Part shown: positions 1 to 7,155 of the stretch, piece by piece
Position numbering within the stretch: position 1 is the stretch's first letter
Layout: the number at the start of each line of letters is the position of its first letter
Assembly (NCBI GenBank): GCA_963559135.1
Contig: CAUWJP010000008.1
Location: forward strand, 29,320-93,319
Length of the DNA: 64,000 nucleotides
Direction: 5' to 3'
DNA from: Sellimonas sp963559135
Lineage (GTDB): Bacteria; Bacillota; Clostridia; Lachnospirales; Lachnospiraceae
Notes under the pieces: model-generated
The model's database searches: none
Told to the model about the DNA's origin: nothing
What the model saw: only the letters and a program-made list of their open reading frames with translations
Position numbers and translations under genes: made by a program

Positions 1-3000
1 CCCTCGGTTGTTGATAAGCCCGTACTTTGCGGTAAAGGCATCGTACAGGCGATTTAGGTTTTCCTGCTCCGTGCGTATCAGCTCATCGGGGCAGTCGTTG
101 GTCTGGTAATCAATCAGCTTCCTCACGCAATCCCTGATTTCAAGCAGCCCTTTCACACGGTTTGCCGCCGTCATGGACAGCTTGGCGGGGGTCATGCGGT
201 CATTCTCACGGAAGTAAACCTGACCGCCCACAAGGGTATAAGAGAAGTTCCGCACATCGGGGTCGGCGGGGATGGAGTTGTCCTGCTCATCGGAGATTTC
301 GTCAATCTCGGCTTCATAATCGGGTATCTCGCCGTCTATCCTCTGCATCGCTTCATGGAGAAGCTCGGAAAGGGGTCTGTCCTTATCTGCTTTGCAGGCA
401 GCTTCCAACTTCCCGAAGCGGGTACTTTCGTTTACCATCCGTCCAAGCACCATTTCGGGATGCTCTACAAAGTAGCTGTTCATCGTGACGCCGTTCTCGT
501 CCGTGTCAAGGTAAATCCAGTCTGGCTCGACATCTATCACTCGGTCACGCTTCTGCAAAATCAGAATATCGCTCGTGACCTCCGTGCCTGCGTTGGCTCG
601 GAAAGTGTTGTCGGGAAGCCTGACCGCCCCTAAAAGCTCGGCTCTTTGGGCGATATATTTCCGCACTTCGGGGCTTGCCTTATCCATCGTTCCTTTGGAA
701 GTGACGAACATCACAACGCCGCCCGTGCGTACCTTATCCAGAGCCTTTGCGAAAAAGTAATCGTGAATGAGGAATTTCTGGGCGTTGTAGCGGCTGTCGT
801 CCACCTTAAACTCGCCAAACGGCACATTGCCAAGCACCACATCAAAATGGTTGTCGGGCAGCTTCGTGTCCTCAAATCCCTCTATGGCGATGTTCGCTTT
901 CTGGTAGAGCTGCCTTGCAATCCCTCCCGTCAATGGGTCGATTTCCACGCCGTGTAGCTTCGAGCCTGCCATTGCTTCAGGGAGAAGCCCGAAGAAATTG
1001 CCTGTGCCGCAGGACGGCTCCAAGATGCTGCCCTGCGTAAAGCCCAGACGGTCAAGGGCTTCGTACATCGCCTTAATGACAACGGGCGGCGTATAGAACG
1101 CCGTCAGGGTAGACTCTTTCGCCGCACGGTATTCCTCTGGGGAGAGGCTTGCGTACAGCTCCGTAAATTCATTTGCCCACGCTGCGTTGTTCTCGTCAAA
1201 CGCCATTGACAGACCGCCCCAACCGACATACTTTGAGAGGGCTTCCTGTTCTTCGGGCGTGGCAAGGCGGTTTTCAAGCTGAAGCTCATGCAGAAGGTTG
1301 ACCGCAGCCATGTTGCCTCTGAATTTTTCTTTTGCACCGCCAACGCCAAGTGCATCATCGGTAATGCGGTAGTTGCGGCGGTCAGCAGAGAGGGCGGGCG
1401 TGTCTGCTTTTCCTTTTTCGGGCTGTATTTCTGGCTCGCCAGTCCGTATCGTCTGGATGACAATATCATAGGGCAGACCGTTTTCCACGGCAGGGTATTC
1501 CGCCACGGTTTCGGTTATCGGCTCTGAGGGAGCGTCTGTTTTTTCTTCGGACGGTAATTCTGGCTGCTGTTCCAAGAGCCTGCGGATATAGCCGATTTTC
1601 TCCACTCGGTTAATCGGGAAGCCGACATTGTTCTGAAAAGTAATATCCCGCAGGGAAACATCGCCGCCGATTTCGCTGATACTCTCAATAAGGTAGCTGC
1701 GGTTGTCAATCGTGAGCTTCCTTCCGATAAGGTCGGCGTTGTCCTGCCTTGTGGCTTCACGCTCGGCTTCTTTTTCCGCAACGGCTTTCCTGACTGCCAA
1801 AAGCCCTGCTTCGGCTTCCACCTCGGTTGGATAAGTCAGCACCTTGCCGTAATCATCGGCATAATATTCGTCATAGATGTTATCCCAGATGGCAAAGGCA
1901 TCTTCGGGGTCGGCAAAAGCGTCCGAGGTCATAATAACTTCAAAGCGTTCCTCTGGCGGCTCGGCTTCCTGCTCGGCGGCTTCTTTTTCGTCAGGTACAA
2001 ACCACTCATTCTCAAAGGACATAATCTCTGCAAGGAGCTTCTCGTCCTCTGGGGTCAGCTCGGTATGCTGCATAAGAAATGGTATGAACACATCACGCCC
2101 GAAACGCAGGCTTTCCATCTTTTCCTGATAGAAGTCCTCGCCCTGTCGTTTCCATTCTGCGATATAAGGGCAGTTCGGGGAAAAGCAGTAATCATAATAA
2201 TTCCTGATATGGGCAATCAAATCGCCCTCGCCGTCGCCTATATCAAACCGCCCCTCGTAGGTGTGTTCCTCGCCGCCGATGACCGCCGTAATGGTAAAAT
2301 CGGTCTTATGATACCAACCGACATGATTATCCTCGTTTTCCCGTTCCCGATGCTGTTTCTCGTCCAGAACGCCAAGAAGCCTGTTTCCAAGAGCGAAGCT
2401 CAAATCCGTGTAGCGGTCATTAAGCTCCCTGTCATAAAAGGCAGGGTGTTCAGAGAAGCCAATGGAGAGCGTGACGCCATCTGCCCGTTTTTCGGGTGGT
2501 ATCTCTGTTTTCTGGATTTCGGTAACGATGACCTTTAAGTGGTCGTTGGCAGGATTTTCCCTTAACCTTTCCTCAAAGTCTGTCCTGCTGTATTCCTTGC
2601 CGAACAGGGGAAACTCTACATTTCGCAGGGATACGGCGTTTTCATTAAAAGCGGAGATTTCGTATTTATCCGCCCCGATATACACCACATCATCCTCGTG
2701 AAAAAGGTAATGGATAGGGTGCAGTTCCATAAGCTCCTGCGAAAAACGCCACGCATTGCTGCGGCTGTAAACATCGCTTGTTTTGTCCTGTATGGATTTC
2801 AGGAAGTCTGCAAGCTGCTGTACGGCGGCAGGGTCTGCAAGCTCCGTTTCCATCTGCTCTGCGGTCATATCGGCAAAATCAGTACGCCCAACCTCGGAAA
2901 GCAAGCCTTTCTCATAGCCGTCCAAGTCACGGATAAAATCAGAGAGCCGCAGGGAGAGAGTATCCCGCTTGTCGGCAGGCTGCATCTCCCTGTGGGCTTC

Positions 3001-4725
3001 GATAAACCTCTGGCGTGATAACTTCCTCTGTGTGTCGATTTCATACTGCGGGGCAGAGATGCCCTCCAGAAAATCAGCATAATGGTCTTTCTCTTTGGCG
3101 TTCAGATAGCGGTCATTCTTAATCAGCTCCCGCAGGCGTTTTTCTACCTTAGACCAGCTAAGCCGCAGGTCTGGATTGGTATATGAGCCATGCTTTTCAA
3201 TACCGATGCCTTTCCCATCGTGCCATTCGCCGCCCCTTGTGCCGTCTGGATAGTCGTGCGTACCTCCGCCTGTTCCGTATTCGTTTTTGAGGAAAGCGAT
3301 ATTGCTTTTGCTGTCCTCATTCTTCTGAAATTGTCGGTAGATACGGTATTTTCCGTCCTGAAAACCGCTTCTCCTTGTAAGGACGGAGTCAATATCCTCC
3401 TGAGAAACGGCAAAAGCAGAGGATTTTTCGTCCTCTGCTTGCGTCATCATTTCTATCTGTTCTTCTACGGTTGGGAGATTGGCGGCAACTTCCTCCTCAT
3501 TGGCAACGCTTTCCGTAGAAAGCTCATTGTCGGTTAGTTGTAAATCAGTTCGCTGAGGATTACTTCCTCCGCTTGGCTGCGGATGTTGTTCATAAGCCCC
3601 AACCACTGCATCGGAGCTTTCTCCTTCAGCTCCTCCGTCACGCCCTGCTCGGATGCGAGCTGCTTCGCCAGAAACTCCAACCTCTGTAACGCCGCCTGCT
3701 CCGTCTGATGCAGGTAGCTGTTCAGCCCGCCCGTCGCCAAGAGGTTGAGGTAAGTTACCCGTTTGTGCTTCTCCAGATAATCCCTGTGCATCATAGCGTA
3801 CCTGCCAAGCGGAAGTTCTGGCTCTGTCGGTAATGTGAGGTCGGGAATAAGGTAATCCCCCTGTTTGGTGTAAGTGATTTCGCTCATTGTATTCGCTCCT
3901 TTCGGGTTGTGTCCTGCCTATATCATACGGATTTGCCTGCGGCTGTGCAAAGGTGCGGTTTTGTGCTTTCTCCGCCATTTGCACATTTCGGATGGAGAGG
4001 GAGATTTCCCTTAGAGCCATCTCCGCAATGTCGCTTGTGGCAATGCCGATGGCGTTCAAGGTCTGCGGCGTATTAAAATTCGTTATATCCGCAAAATCCT
4101 CACGCTCAAAATATTCCCCCGTATCTATCCCGCATCGGCTCATCAGCATATACGCCACGCTGTTTACGGCAAGCCCTTTGTAGATTACTTCGATATTATA
4201 ATCGTCAAGCTCCTCCAAAAAACTGTCCTTTACATAGCCTTTAAGCTGTGCGGTATAGTCCTGTAGGTTATCCTCCACGGCGTTTCTCGCCGTTTCCATC
4301 AGCACCTCGGCAAGCCTGCCGCTTTCCACCTCGCCAAACCTGTCGGAGAGCCTTTCGGTAACTGCCTGCTCGTATCGCTCATCCATCTGCCATATCGGGA
4401 CGGGGCGGCTGCCGTAATAGCCTTCGTGGGTATCCGATACATCAAAATAGTATTTGAGGGTGTTCCTGCGTCCTTTCGTGTCAAAGACGGCAATGCCCCT
4501 GCTGTCCTTGTTTACCCAACGCTTAAACTGTTTATTCCAAGTTTCCATCTTCGCCACGGCGATAGCGTCGGGGCGTTGGGCGAAGATAAGGAGCTGCTCG
4601 TCAAAGCGGCACTTATAGTTGCGGCAGGCAGAGGACAAAAAGTTTTGCCACGCCTGCGGGTTTCGTGTGACCGTCTTGCCTGTACGCCGATACAGCTCCG
4701 TGATTAGCTGATATTTCGCAGCCAT
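1..4725 (-). CDS. Large ICE protein with N6-adenine methyltransferase domain (partial, runs off left edge; SNF2-helicase-type family)
   Basis: An open frame of 1,575 codons starts at ATG 4725, behind AGGAGG, and continues past base 1, so only the N-terminal part is seen. Residues 1-280 form a helical N-terminal region, about 280-398 a Pro/Gly/Ser-rich linker, and about 400-1150 several acidic mixed domains. An adenine methyltransferase domain follows, with a SAM-binding motif EPSCGTGNFFG near residue 1235 and the catalytic-type motif NVPFG near residue 1300. Known relatives in Firmicute ICEs are often over 2,000 residues and continue into an SNF2/DEAD-like helicase; that part is inferred here. 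The role is probably protection or processing of element DNA during transfer. The linker overlaps a TnpV-like frame. Confidence 0.85.
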   Translation of the reverse strand, partial: MAAKYQLITELYRRTGKTVTRNPQAWQNFLSSACRNYKCRFDEQLLIFAQRPDAIAVAKMETWNKQFKRWVNKDSRGIAVFDTKGRRNTLKYYFDVSDTHEGYYGSRPVPIWQMDERYEQAVTERLSDRFGEVESGRLAEVLMETARNAVEDNLQDYTAQLKGYVKDSFLEELDDYNIEVIYKGLAVNSVAYMLMSRCGIDTGEYFEREDFADITNFNTPQTLNAIGIATSDIAEMALREISLSIRNVQMAEKAQNRTFAQPQANPYDIGRTQPERSEYNERNHLHQTGGLPYSRPHITDRARTSAWQVRYDAQGLSGEAQTGNLPQPLGDGRAEQLPASDGAGGVTEVGVSGEAARIRAGRDGGAEGESSDAVVGAYEQHPQPSGGSNPQRTDLQLTDNELSTESVANEEEVAANLPTVEEQIEMMTQAEDEKSSAFAVSQEDIDSVLTRRSGFQDGKYRIYRQFQKNEDSKSNIAFLKNEYGTGGGTHDYPDGTRGGEWHDGKGIGIEKHGSYTNPDLRLSWSKVEKRLRELIKNDRYLNAKEKDHYADFLEGISAPQYEIDTQRKLSRQRFIEAHREMQPADKRDTLSLRLSDFIRDLDGYEKGLLSEVGRTDFADMTAEQMETELADPAAVQQLADFLKSIQDKTSDVYSRSNAWRFSQELMELHPIHYLFHEDDVVYIGADKYEISAFNENAVSLRNVEFPLFGKEYSRTDFEERLRENPANDHLKVIVTEIQKTEIPPEKRADGVTLSIGFSEHPAFYDRELNDRYTDLSFALGNRLLGVLDEKQHRERENEDNHVGWYHKTDFTITAVIGGEEHTYEGRFDIGDGEGDLIAHIRNYYDYCFSPNCPYIAEWKRQGEDFYQEKMESLRFGRDVFIPFLMQHTELTPEDEKLLAEIMSFENEWFVPDEKEAAEQEAEPPEERFEVIMTSDAFADPEDAFAIWDNIYDEYYADDYGKVLTYPTEVEAEAGLLAVRKAVAEKEAEREATRQDNADLIGRKLTIDNRSYLIESISEIGGDVSLRDITFQNNVGFPINRVEKIGYIRRLLEQQPELPSEEKTDAPSEPITETVAEYPAVENGLPYDIVIQTIRTGEPEIQPEKGKADTPALSADRRNYRITDDALGVGGAKEKFRGNMAAVNLLHELQLENRLATPEEQEALSKYVGWGGLSMAFDENNAAWANEFTELYASLSPEEYRAAKESTLTAFYTPPVVIKAMYEALDRLGFTQGSILEPSCGTGNFFGLLPEAMAGSKLHGVEIDPLTGGIARQLYQKANIAIEGFEDTKLPDNHFDVVLGNVPFGEFKVDDSRYNAQKFLIHDYFFAKALDKVRTGGVVMFVTSKGTMDKASPEVRKYIAQRAELLGAVRLPDNTFRANAGTEVTSDILILQKRDRVIDVEPDWIYLDTDENGVTMNSYFVEHPEMVLGRMVNESTRFGKLEAACKADKDRPLSELLHEAMQRIDGEIPDYEAEIDEISDEQDNSIPADPDVRNFSYTLVGGQVYFRENDRMTPAKLSMTAANRVKGLLEIRDCVRKLIDYQTNDCPDELIRTEQENLNRLYDAFTAKYGLINNRG
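3534..3887 (-). CDS. TnpV-family protein encoded in an alternative frame inside the methyltransferase/helicase gene
   Basis: This 117-residue frame begins with ATG 3887 and has a purine-rich AAAGGAGCG just upstream. The protein matches my knowledge of the TnpV family (transposon-encoded protein of Tn4451-type elements): N-terminal beta start, MMHRDYLEKHK motif, TYLNLLATGGLNSYL, and a C-terminal helix MNNIRSQAEE. The function of TnpV is unknown. The frame lies entirely within the larger gene, shifted by one base, and I checked by hand that both frames are stop-free across the whole 354 bases. It could be an independently translated gene or a fossil insertion now read mainly as linker in the other frame. 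Confidence 0.6.
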   Translation of the reverse strand: MSEITYTKQGDYLIPDLTLPTEPELPLGRYAMMHRDYLEKHKRVTYLNLLATGGLNSYLHQTEQAALQRLEFLAKQLASEQGVTEELKEKAPMQWLGLMNNIRSQAEEVILSELIYN

Positions 4726-4764
4726 GTGTGATGCACCTCCTTTTTCCTGTGCCTGCCCATATCT

Positions 4765-4989
4765 TTAAGCAGGCGTAAAACTGATTTGGTTTCGTTCCAT
4801 GCGTTCCGCAAAGTCCGTAAGGGCGTAGGAAACGCCGTCAATCTCTGCGTGGTCTTTATCCTGATAACGGCAGATTGCATAGTTTTCATCGCCATTTCCA
4901 TAAGCGAGCTTTATCATGCCGCCGTCTGGAATGGTAAACAGGGCGTTGCCCTGACTATCGGTAAAACAGATGTTATTCTCCCTTTTCAC
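4765..4989 (-). CDS. Small ICE protein, 74 aa, single IPDGG/FAERME domain
   Basis: The start is taken as GTG 4989 because a GGAGG sequence lies 6-7 bases upstream; an ATG further upstream would overlap the previous gene fully. The protein has no recognised name. It is clearly similar to the C-terminal half of the 230-residue protein at 5469-6161: both share a pattern I-x-F-x-D, LF-x-IPDGG-x-I, C-R-[FY]-x-D-x-x-H-x-EI, and (D/E)FAERME[KR]N. So it looks like a free-standing copy of that domain. It overlaps the end of the preceding 72-residue gene by 17 bases, suggesting coupled translation. Confidence 0.7.
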   Translation of the reverse strand: MKRENNICFTDSQGNALFTIPDGGMIKLAYGNGDENYAICRYQDKDHAEIDGVSYALTDFAERMERNQISFTPA

Positions 4990-5191
4990 GCTGCACCTCC
5001 GCCAGAAAAGAAACGACCTTGTTCGCTTTAATGCTCTTTTGCAGGTCGTTGATAAGGGCAATCTCCGCCACCGTAATGCCCTGCATGGAGAGAATGTCGT
5101 CCATCGTCATAGCGGCGATAGATTTTTCATCGGTAAAGCCTGCGTCCAAAACCTTATTGATGACCTTGACCGCTTTCTGGTTGACTGCCAT
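4973..5191 (-). CDS. Small conserved ICE protein, 72 aa, HTH-like
   Basis: ATG 5191 follows AAGGAGG at good spacing. The protein is helical and basic at both ends (KVINKVLDAGF, DDILSMQGITVAEI, LINDLQKSIKANK), a pattern suggestive of a short helix-turn-helix or coiled structure, but I cannot assign a named function. It belongs to the set of short ORFs that accompany the large methyltransferase/helicase gene in Firmicute ICEs. It overlaps the next gene by 17 bases. Confidence 0.7.
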   Translation of the reverse strand: MAVNQKAVKVINKVLDAGFTDEKSIAAMTMDDILSMQGITVAEIALINDLQKSIKANKVVSFLAEVQREKGE

Positions 5192-5201
5192 ATCAAAAAT
5201 C

Positions 5202-5233
5202 CTCCTTATCGTTCATGGTCTTTGTGCTTCGGC
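5202..5233 (-). repeat. Gene-junction direct repeat, copy A
   Basis: Thirty-two bases covering the last seven codons of the 82-residue gene, its stop and the next gene's SD. Twenty-nine of 32 positions match the second copy at 5465-5496. The repeat preserves the C-terminal KHKD-x-ER motif as well as the SD, so it probably marks duplication of a gene-plus-junction unit. Confidence 0.75.
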
Positions 5234-5454
5234 TGTAAAGAGGGCAGCCTGCCGCCGTTCATCTCTTTGACCTGTTGGACATATTCCTTTTCCTTGTCCT
5301 CGAAAATCTCATAGAAGAAATCGGCAAAGCCCTCGCCGTCCTTTCTCTCTGGTACATCGTCAATACAATCGCACCATTGGCGGCAGGCTTCCTCCAGTAC
5401 CATGTCAAAAACCGCTTTCTTTTCCCTGCTTTTCGCTATATCCTGAATATCCAT
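5206..5454 (-). CDS. Small acidic ICE protein, 82 aa, unknown function
   Basis: The ATG at 5454 is preferred, about 10 bases after AAGGAG; a GTG two codons earlier sits too close to the SD. The protein is rich in Asp/Glu and aromatic residues (FADFFYEIFEDKEKEYV) and ends in KHKDHER. The same end, KHKDYER, is on the neighbouring 230-residue protein, and the codons for it together with the stop and following SD form a near-identical 32-base repeat. No domain recognised. Confidence 0.65.
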   Translation of the reverse strand: MDIQDIAKSREKKAVFDMVLEEACRQWCDCIDDVPERKDGEGFADFFYEIFEDKEKEYVQQVKEMNGGRLPSLQPKHKDHER

Positions 5455-5464
5455 TGTCACATCT

Positions 5465-5496
5465 CTCCTTATCGTTCATAATCTTTGTGCTTCGCC
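5465..5496 (-). repeat. Gene-junction direct repeat, copy B
   Basis: Second copy of the 32-base junction, at the 3' end of the 230-residue ICE gene; three mismatches to copy A. A weaker third relative, conserving only the stop and the ER codons, lies around 6297-6315 at the end of the 91-residue gene. Confidence 0.75.
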
Positions 5497-6161
5497 GCTT
5501 TCTGGGGCGGCTCTGTCGGCTTTGGCTCATAGGTCGCCCCGTTTTTCTCCATACGCTCGGCAAACTCGCAGATATGGTAGAGGTTGTTGCCGATTTCCGT
5601 ATGATACTCATCAATGAAGCGGCAGGAATACTCCATCTTTTCTTTCCATGCGGTAGTAACGATGATTTTGCCGCCGTCTGGGATGCGGAACAGCTCTTTA
5701 TAATGCGGGTCGATAAAACGGATGCCCTGCTCGGCTCTGCCGATATGCCTGTCAAGCCATTCCTTCACATAGCAGTAACAGTAGAAGTTATAATCGCCCC
5801 TTGTAGGGTTGCATCGAAACAGGAAAGCGTGTTTTTCCGTATCAGCTCGAAAACCGTACTCCACGCAGTAGCTCCCCTGAAAAGCACTCACGGGATAACG
5901 CCTTGCAAACGCCCGCATATCATAGCGGTTGTGCAAAAGCCCTTTGTCCTCCCGCAATTCATTGATAACCTCGTCAAGTCCTGCCTTAAATTCATCCGTT
6001 TTCCATTGCTCTCTGGTATCAAACCAAGTGGTATAAAAGCCATATCCAGAGTCGGCAAAATCGCCACGCAGATGCCCAATGTTGCCCGTCTGCCCCTCAA
6101 GCTGCATACTCTGGGAATAGGTGTATTTCTGTTCTTCGGGCAGTAAAGGTCGTATCTCCAT
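5469..6161 (-). CDS. Conserved ICE protein of unknown function, 230 aa, two-part
   Basis: ATG 6161 follows AGGAGGAAAGCTG and overlaps the previous stop by one base (TGATG). The N-terminal half (MEIRPLLPEEQKYTYSQS, GHLRGDFADSGYGFYTTW) is a pattern I know from hypothetical proteins of Firmicute ICEs, with no known activity. The C-terminal ~75 residues repeat the domain of the separate 74-residue protein at 4765-4989 (LFRIPDGGKI, CRFIDEYHTEI, CEFAERMEKN). It is probably cytoplasmic; no signal or membrane segment is visible. Confidence 0.75.
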   Translation of the reverse strand: MEIRPLLPEEQKYTYSQSMQLEGQTGNIGHLRGDFADSGYGFYTTWFDTREQWKTDEFKAGLDEVINELREDKGLLHNRYDMRAFARRYPVSAFQGSYCVEYGFRADTEKHAFLFRCNPTRGDYNFYCYCYVKEWLDRHIGRAEQGIRFIDPHYKELFRIPDGGKIIVTTAWKEKMEYSCRFIDEYHTEIGNNLYHICEFAERMEKNGATYEPKPTEPPQKAAKHKDYER

Positions 6162-6316
6162 CAGCTTTCCTCCTGTCTTTTTTGCTTTTTCTCTCTCTGC
6201 TCATCCAAAATCTTTCGGATACACACATCGCAGAAAATAACATGACCGCACTTATATCGGGGATAAGGGCAGGTCATACAGTCATATTTCTTATTCTCTT
6301 TATCGCTCACGGTCAT
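6161..6316 (-). CDS. Small putative zinc-binding ICE protein, 51 aa
   Basis: The start is set at ATG 6316, which lies inside the end of the upstream gene; a longer in-frame version exists but would overlap that gene by much more. The product has cysteines arranged DCMTCPYPRYKCGH followed by FCDVC, which suggests a small zinc ribbon, then a Lys/Glu-rich tail. It may be a nucleic-acid-binding accessory factor (inference). Its stop overlaps the next gene's start. Confidence 0.55.
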   Translation of the reverse strand: MTVSDKENKKYDCMTCPYPRYKCGHVIFCDVCIRKILDEQREKKQKRQEES

Positions 6317-6575
6317 CACCGCTTTTCTGCTTCGGGGCAGGGGGATTGTTATAAGGCATACTTCGTTCCTCATTGTACCGTTCACTCAGGCTTTCCCTCG
6401 CCGCCGACAGCTCGTTGCAGTAGCAGCCCCAGTAATAATTGTCGCCGCCCTTACAGTACCAACAAACATAAGGGTTGGGGGCTTTAGGGTTGTAACCGAT
6501 GACAAGTTCCGTACTCCCGATAGTACAGCTCTCTATAATTTCATAGCCCTGATTGGAGCGTTTCTCATTTTCCAT
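6300..6575 (-). CDS. Small ICE protein, 91 aa, unknown function
   Basis: ATG 6575 follows GAGAGGTGCTT. The protein has a central WYCKGGDNYYWGCYC stretch with three cysteines and many aromatics, then a charged C-terminus ending DDRER. No domain recognised. It overlaps the next small gene by 17 bases in another frame, so the group 6575-4725 is likely one translationally coupled series. Confidence 0.65.
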   Translation of the reverse strand: MENEKRSNQGYEIIESCTIGSTELVIGYNPKAPNPYVCWYCKGGDNYYWGCYCNELSAARESLSERYNEERSMPYNNPPAPKQKSGDDRER

Positions 6576-6584
6576 AAGCACCTC

Positions 6585-6887
6585 TCATTCTCTGGCGTAC
6601 TTCCGATACGCCTTTTCGCCTGTCGCCCGAAGTTTTTGCACAGGGCGGCTTCCCGCCAGTTCTGGGTATTTCGCCTGCAACTTGCGGCGTGTCCTGCTGA
6701 CGCTCTCAAAGCTCGGCAAACCGAGGTATTTATGCTGTGTCATTATTTCCGCAAGGGGCATCGCCCCCGCATCCTTCAGGCACACATTGCAGAGGGCAAG
6801 GTACAGCACCATATCGTCATTTCGGGCATCCTCATTCTTTTCCAGAATGGCTCGGACTTTCTTTTCAATGGTTTTTAAGTTTCGCAT
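6585..6887 (-). CDS. ICE protein, 100 aa, HTH-like
   Basis: ATG 6887 is chosen because GGAGGAA lies directly upstream; an ATG at 6935 has no good SD. The protein (NLKTIEKKVRAILEKN, MVLYLALCNVCLKDAG, FESVSRTRRKLQAKYPEL) resembles small phage and ICE proteins with a winged-helix pattern often seen near phage regulatory genes. Exact function unknown. It is the first gene of the small-gene block after a 170-base gap. Confidence 0.7.
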   Translation of the reverse strand: MRNLKTIEKKVRAILEKNEDARNDDMVLYLALCNVCLKDAGAMPLAEIMTQHKYLGLPSFESVSRTRRKLQAKYPELAGSRPVQKLRATGEKAYRKYARE

Positions 6888-6989
6888 ATCTTCCTCCAGA
6901 AATGGAATGGGGCGGCACGTCGTCGCAAACTTCATATCACTCGCTTCGCCGCAAGCGGTAAAGCTCGTTTATTCCGTTGCTCCTCCTTT

Positions 6990-7018
6990 CCCCACGAAGT
7001 CCATATGACTTCGTGGGG
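6990..7018. repeat. Perfect inverted repeat, 12-bp arms with 5-base loop
   Basis: Arms CCCCACGAAGTC and GACTTCGTGGGG face each other around a 5-base loop. Neither strand has a T-run after it, so it is not a standard terminator. On the minus strand it is followed by AAAGGAGGAGC, an SD-like sequence with no start codon at the usual distance. A decayed third arm, GACTTCATGGG, sits at 7048-7058. The 172-base gap 6888-7059 holds nothing else I can support. It may be an mRNA-processing or stabilising hairpin. Confidence 0.75.
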
Positions 7019-7059
7019 TTCCCCGACATAAACCGCCCCCGTTCCTAAGACTTCATGGG

Positions 7060-7152
7060 TTACTTATTCTTTCTGTTACGGATATTCAGCCAGAGTGCCG
7101 CACCGCCGATAAACACGACAAGCACAATGGCGATAATGGTTTTCGCATCCAT
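7060..7152 (-). CDS. 30-residue single-pass membrane microprotein
   Basis: ATG 7152 lies three bases after the stop of the large surface-protein gene and behind GGAGGACTAAGG. The product begins MDAKTIIAIVLVVFIGGAAL, one transmembrane helix, and ends with a basic tail RNRKNK. Such a basic tail after a helix places the C-terminus in the cytoplasm. Position and coupling suggest it assists display or sorting of the surface protein or the conjugation machinery (inference). It is too short for usual gene finders. Confidence 0.6.
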   Translation of the reverse strand: MDAKTIIAIVLVVFIGGAALWLNIRNRKNK

Positions 7153-7155
7153 CCC

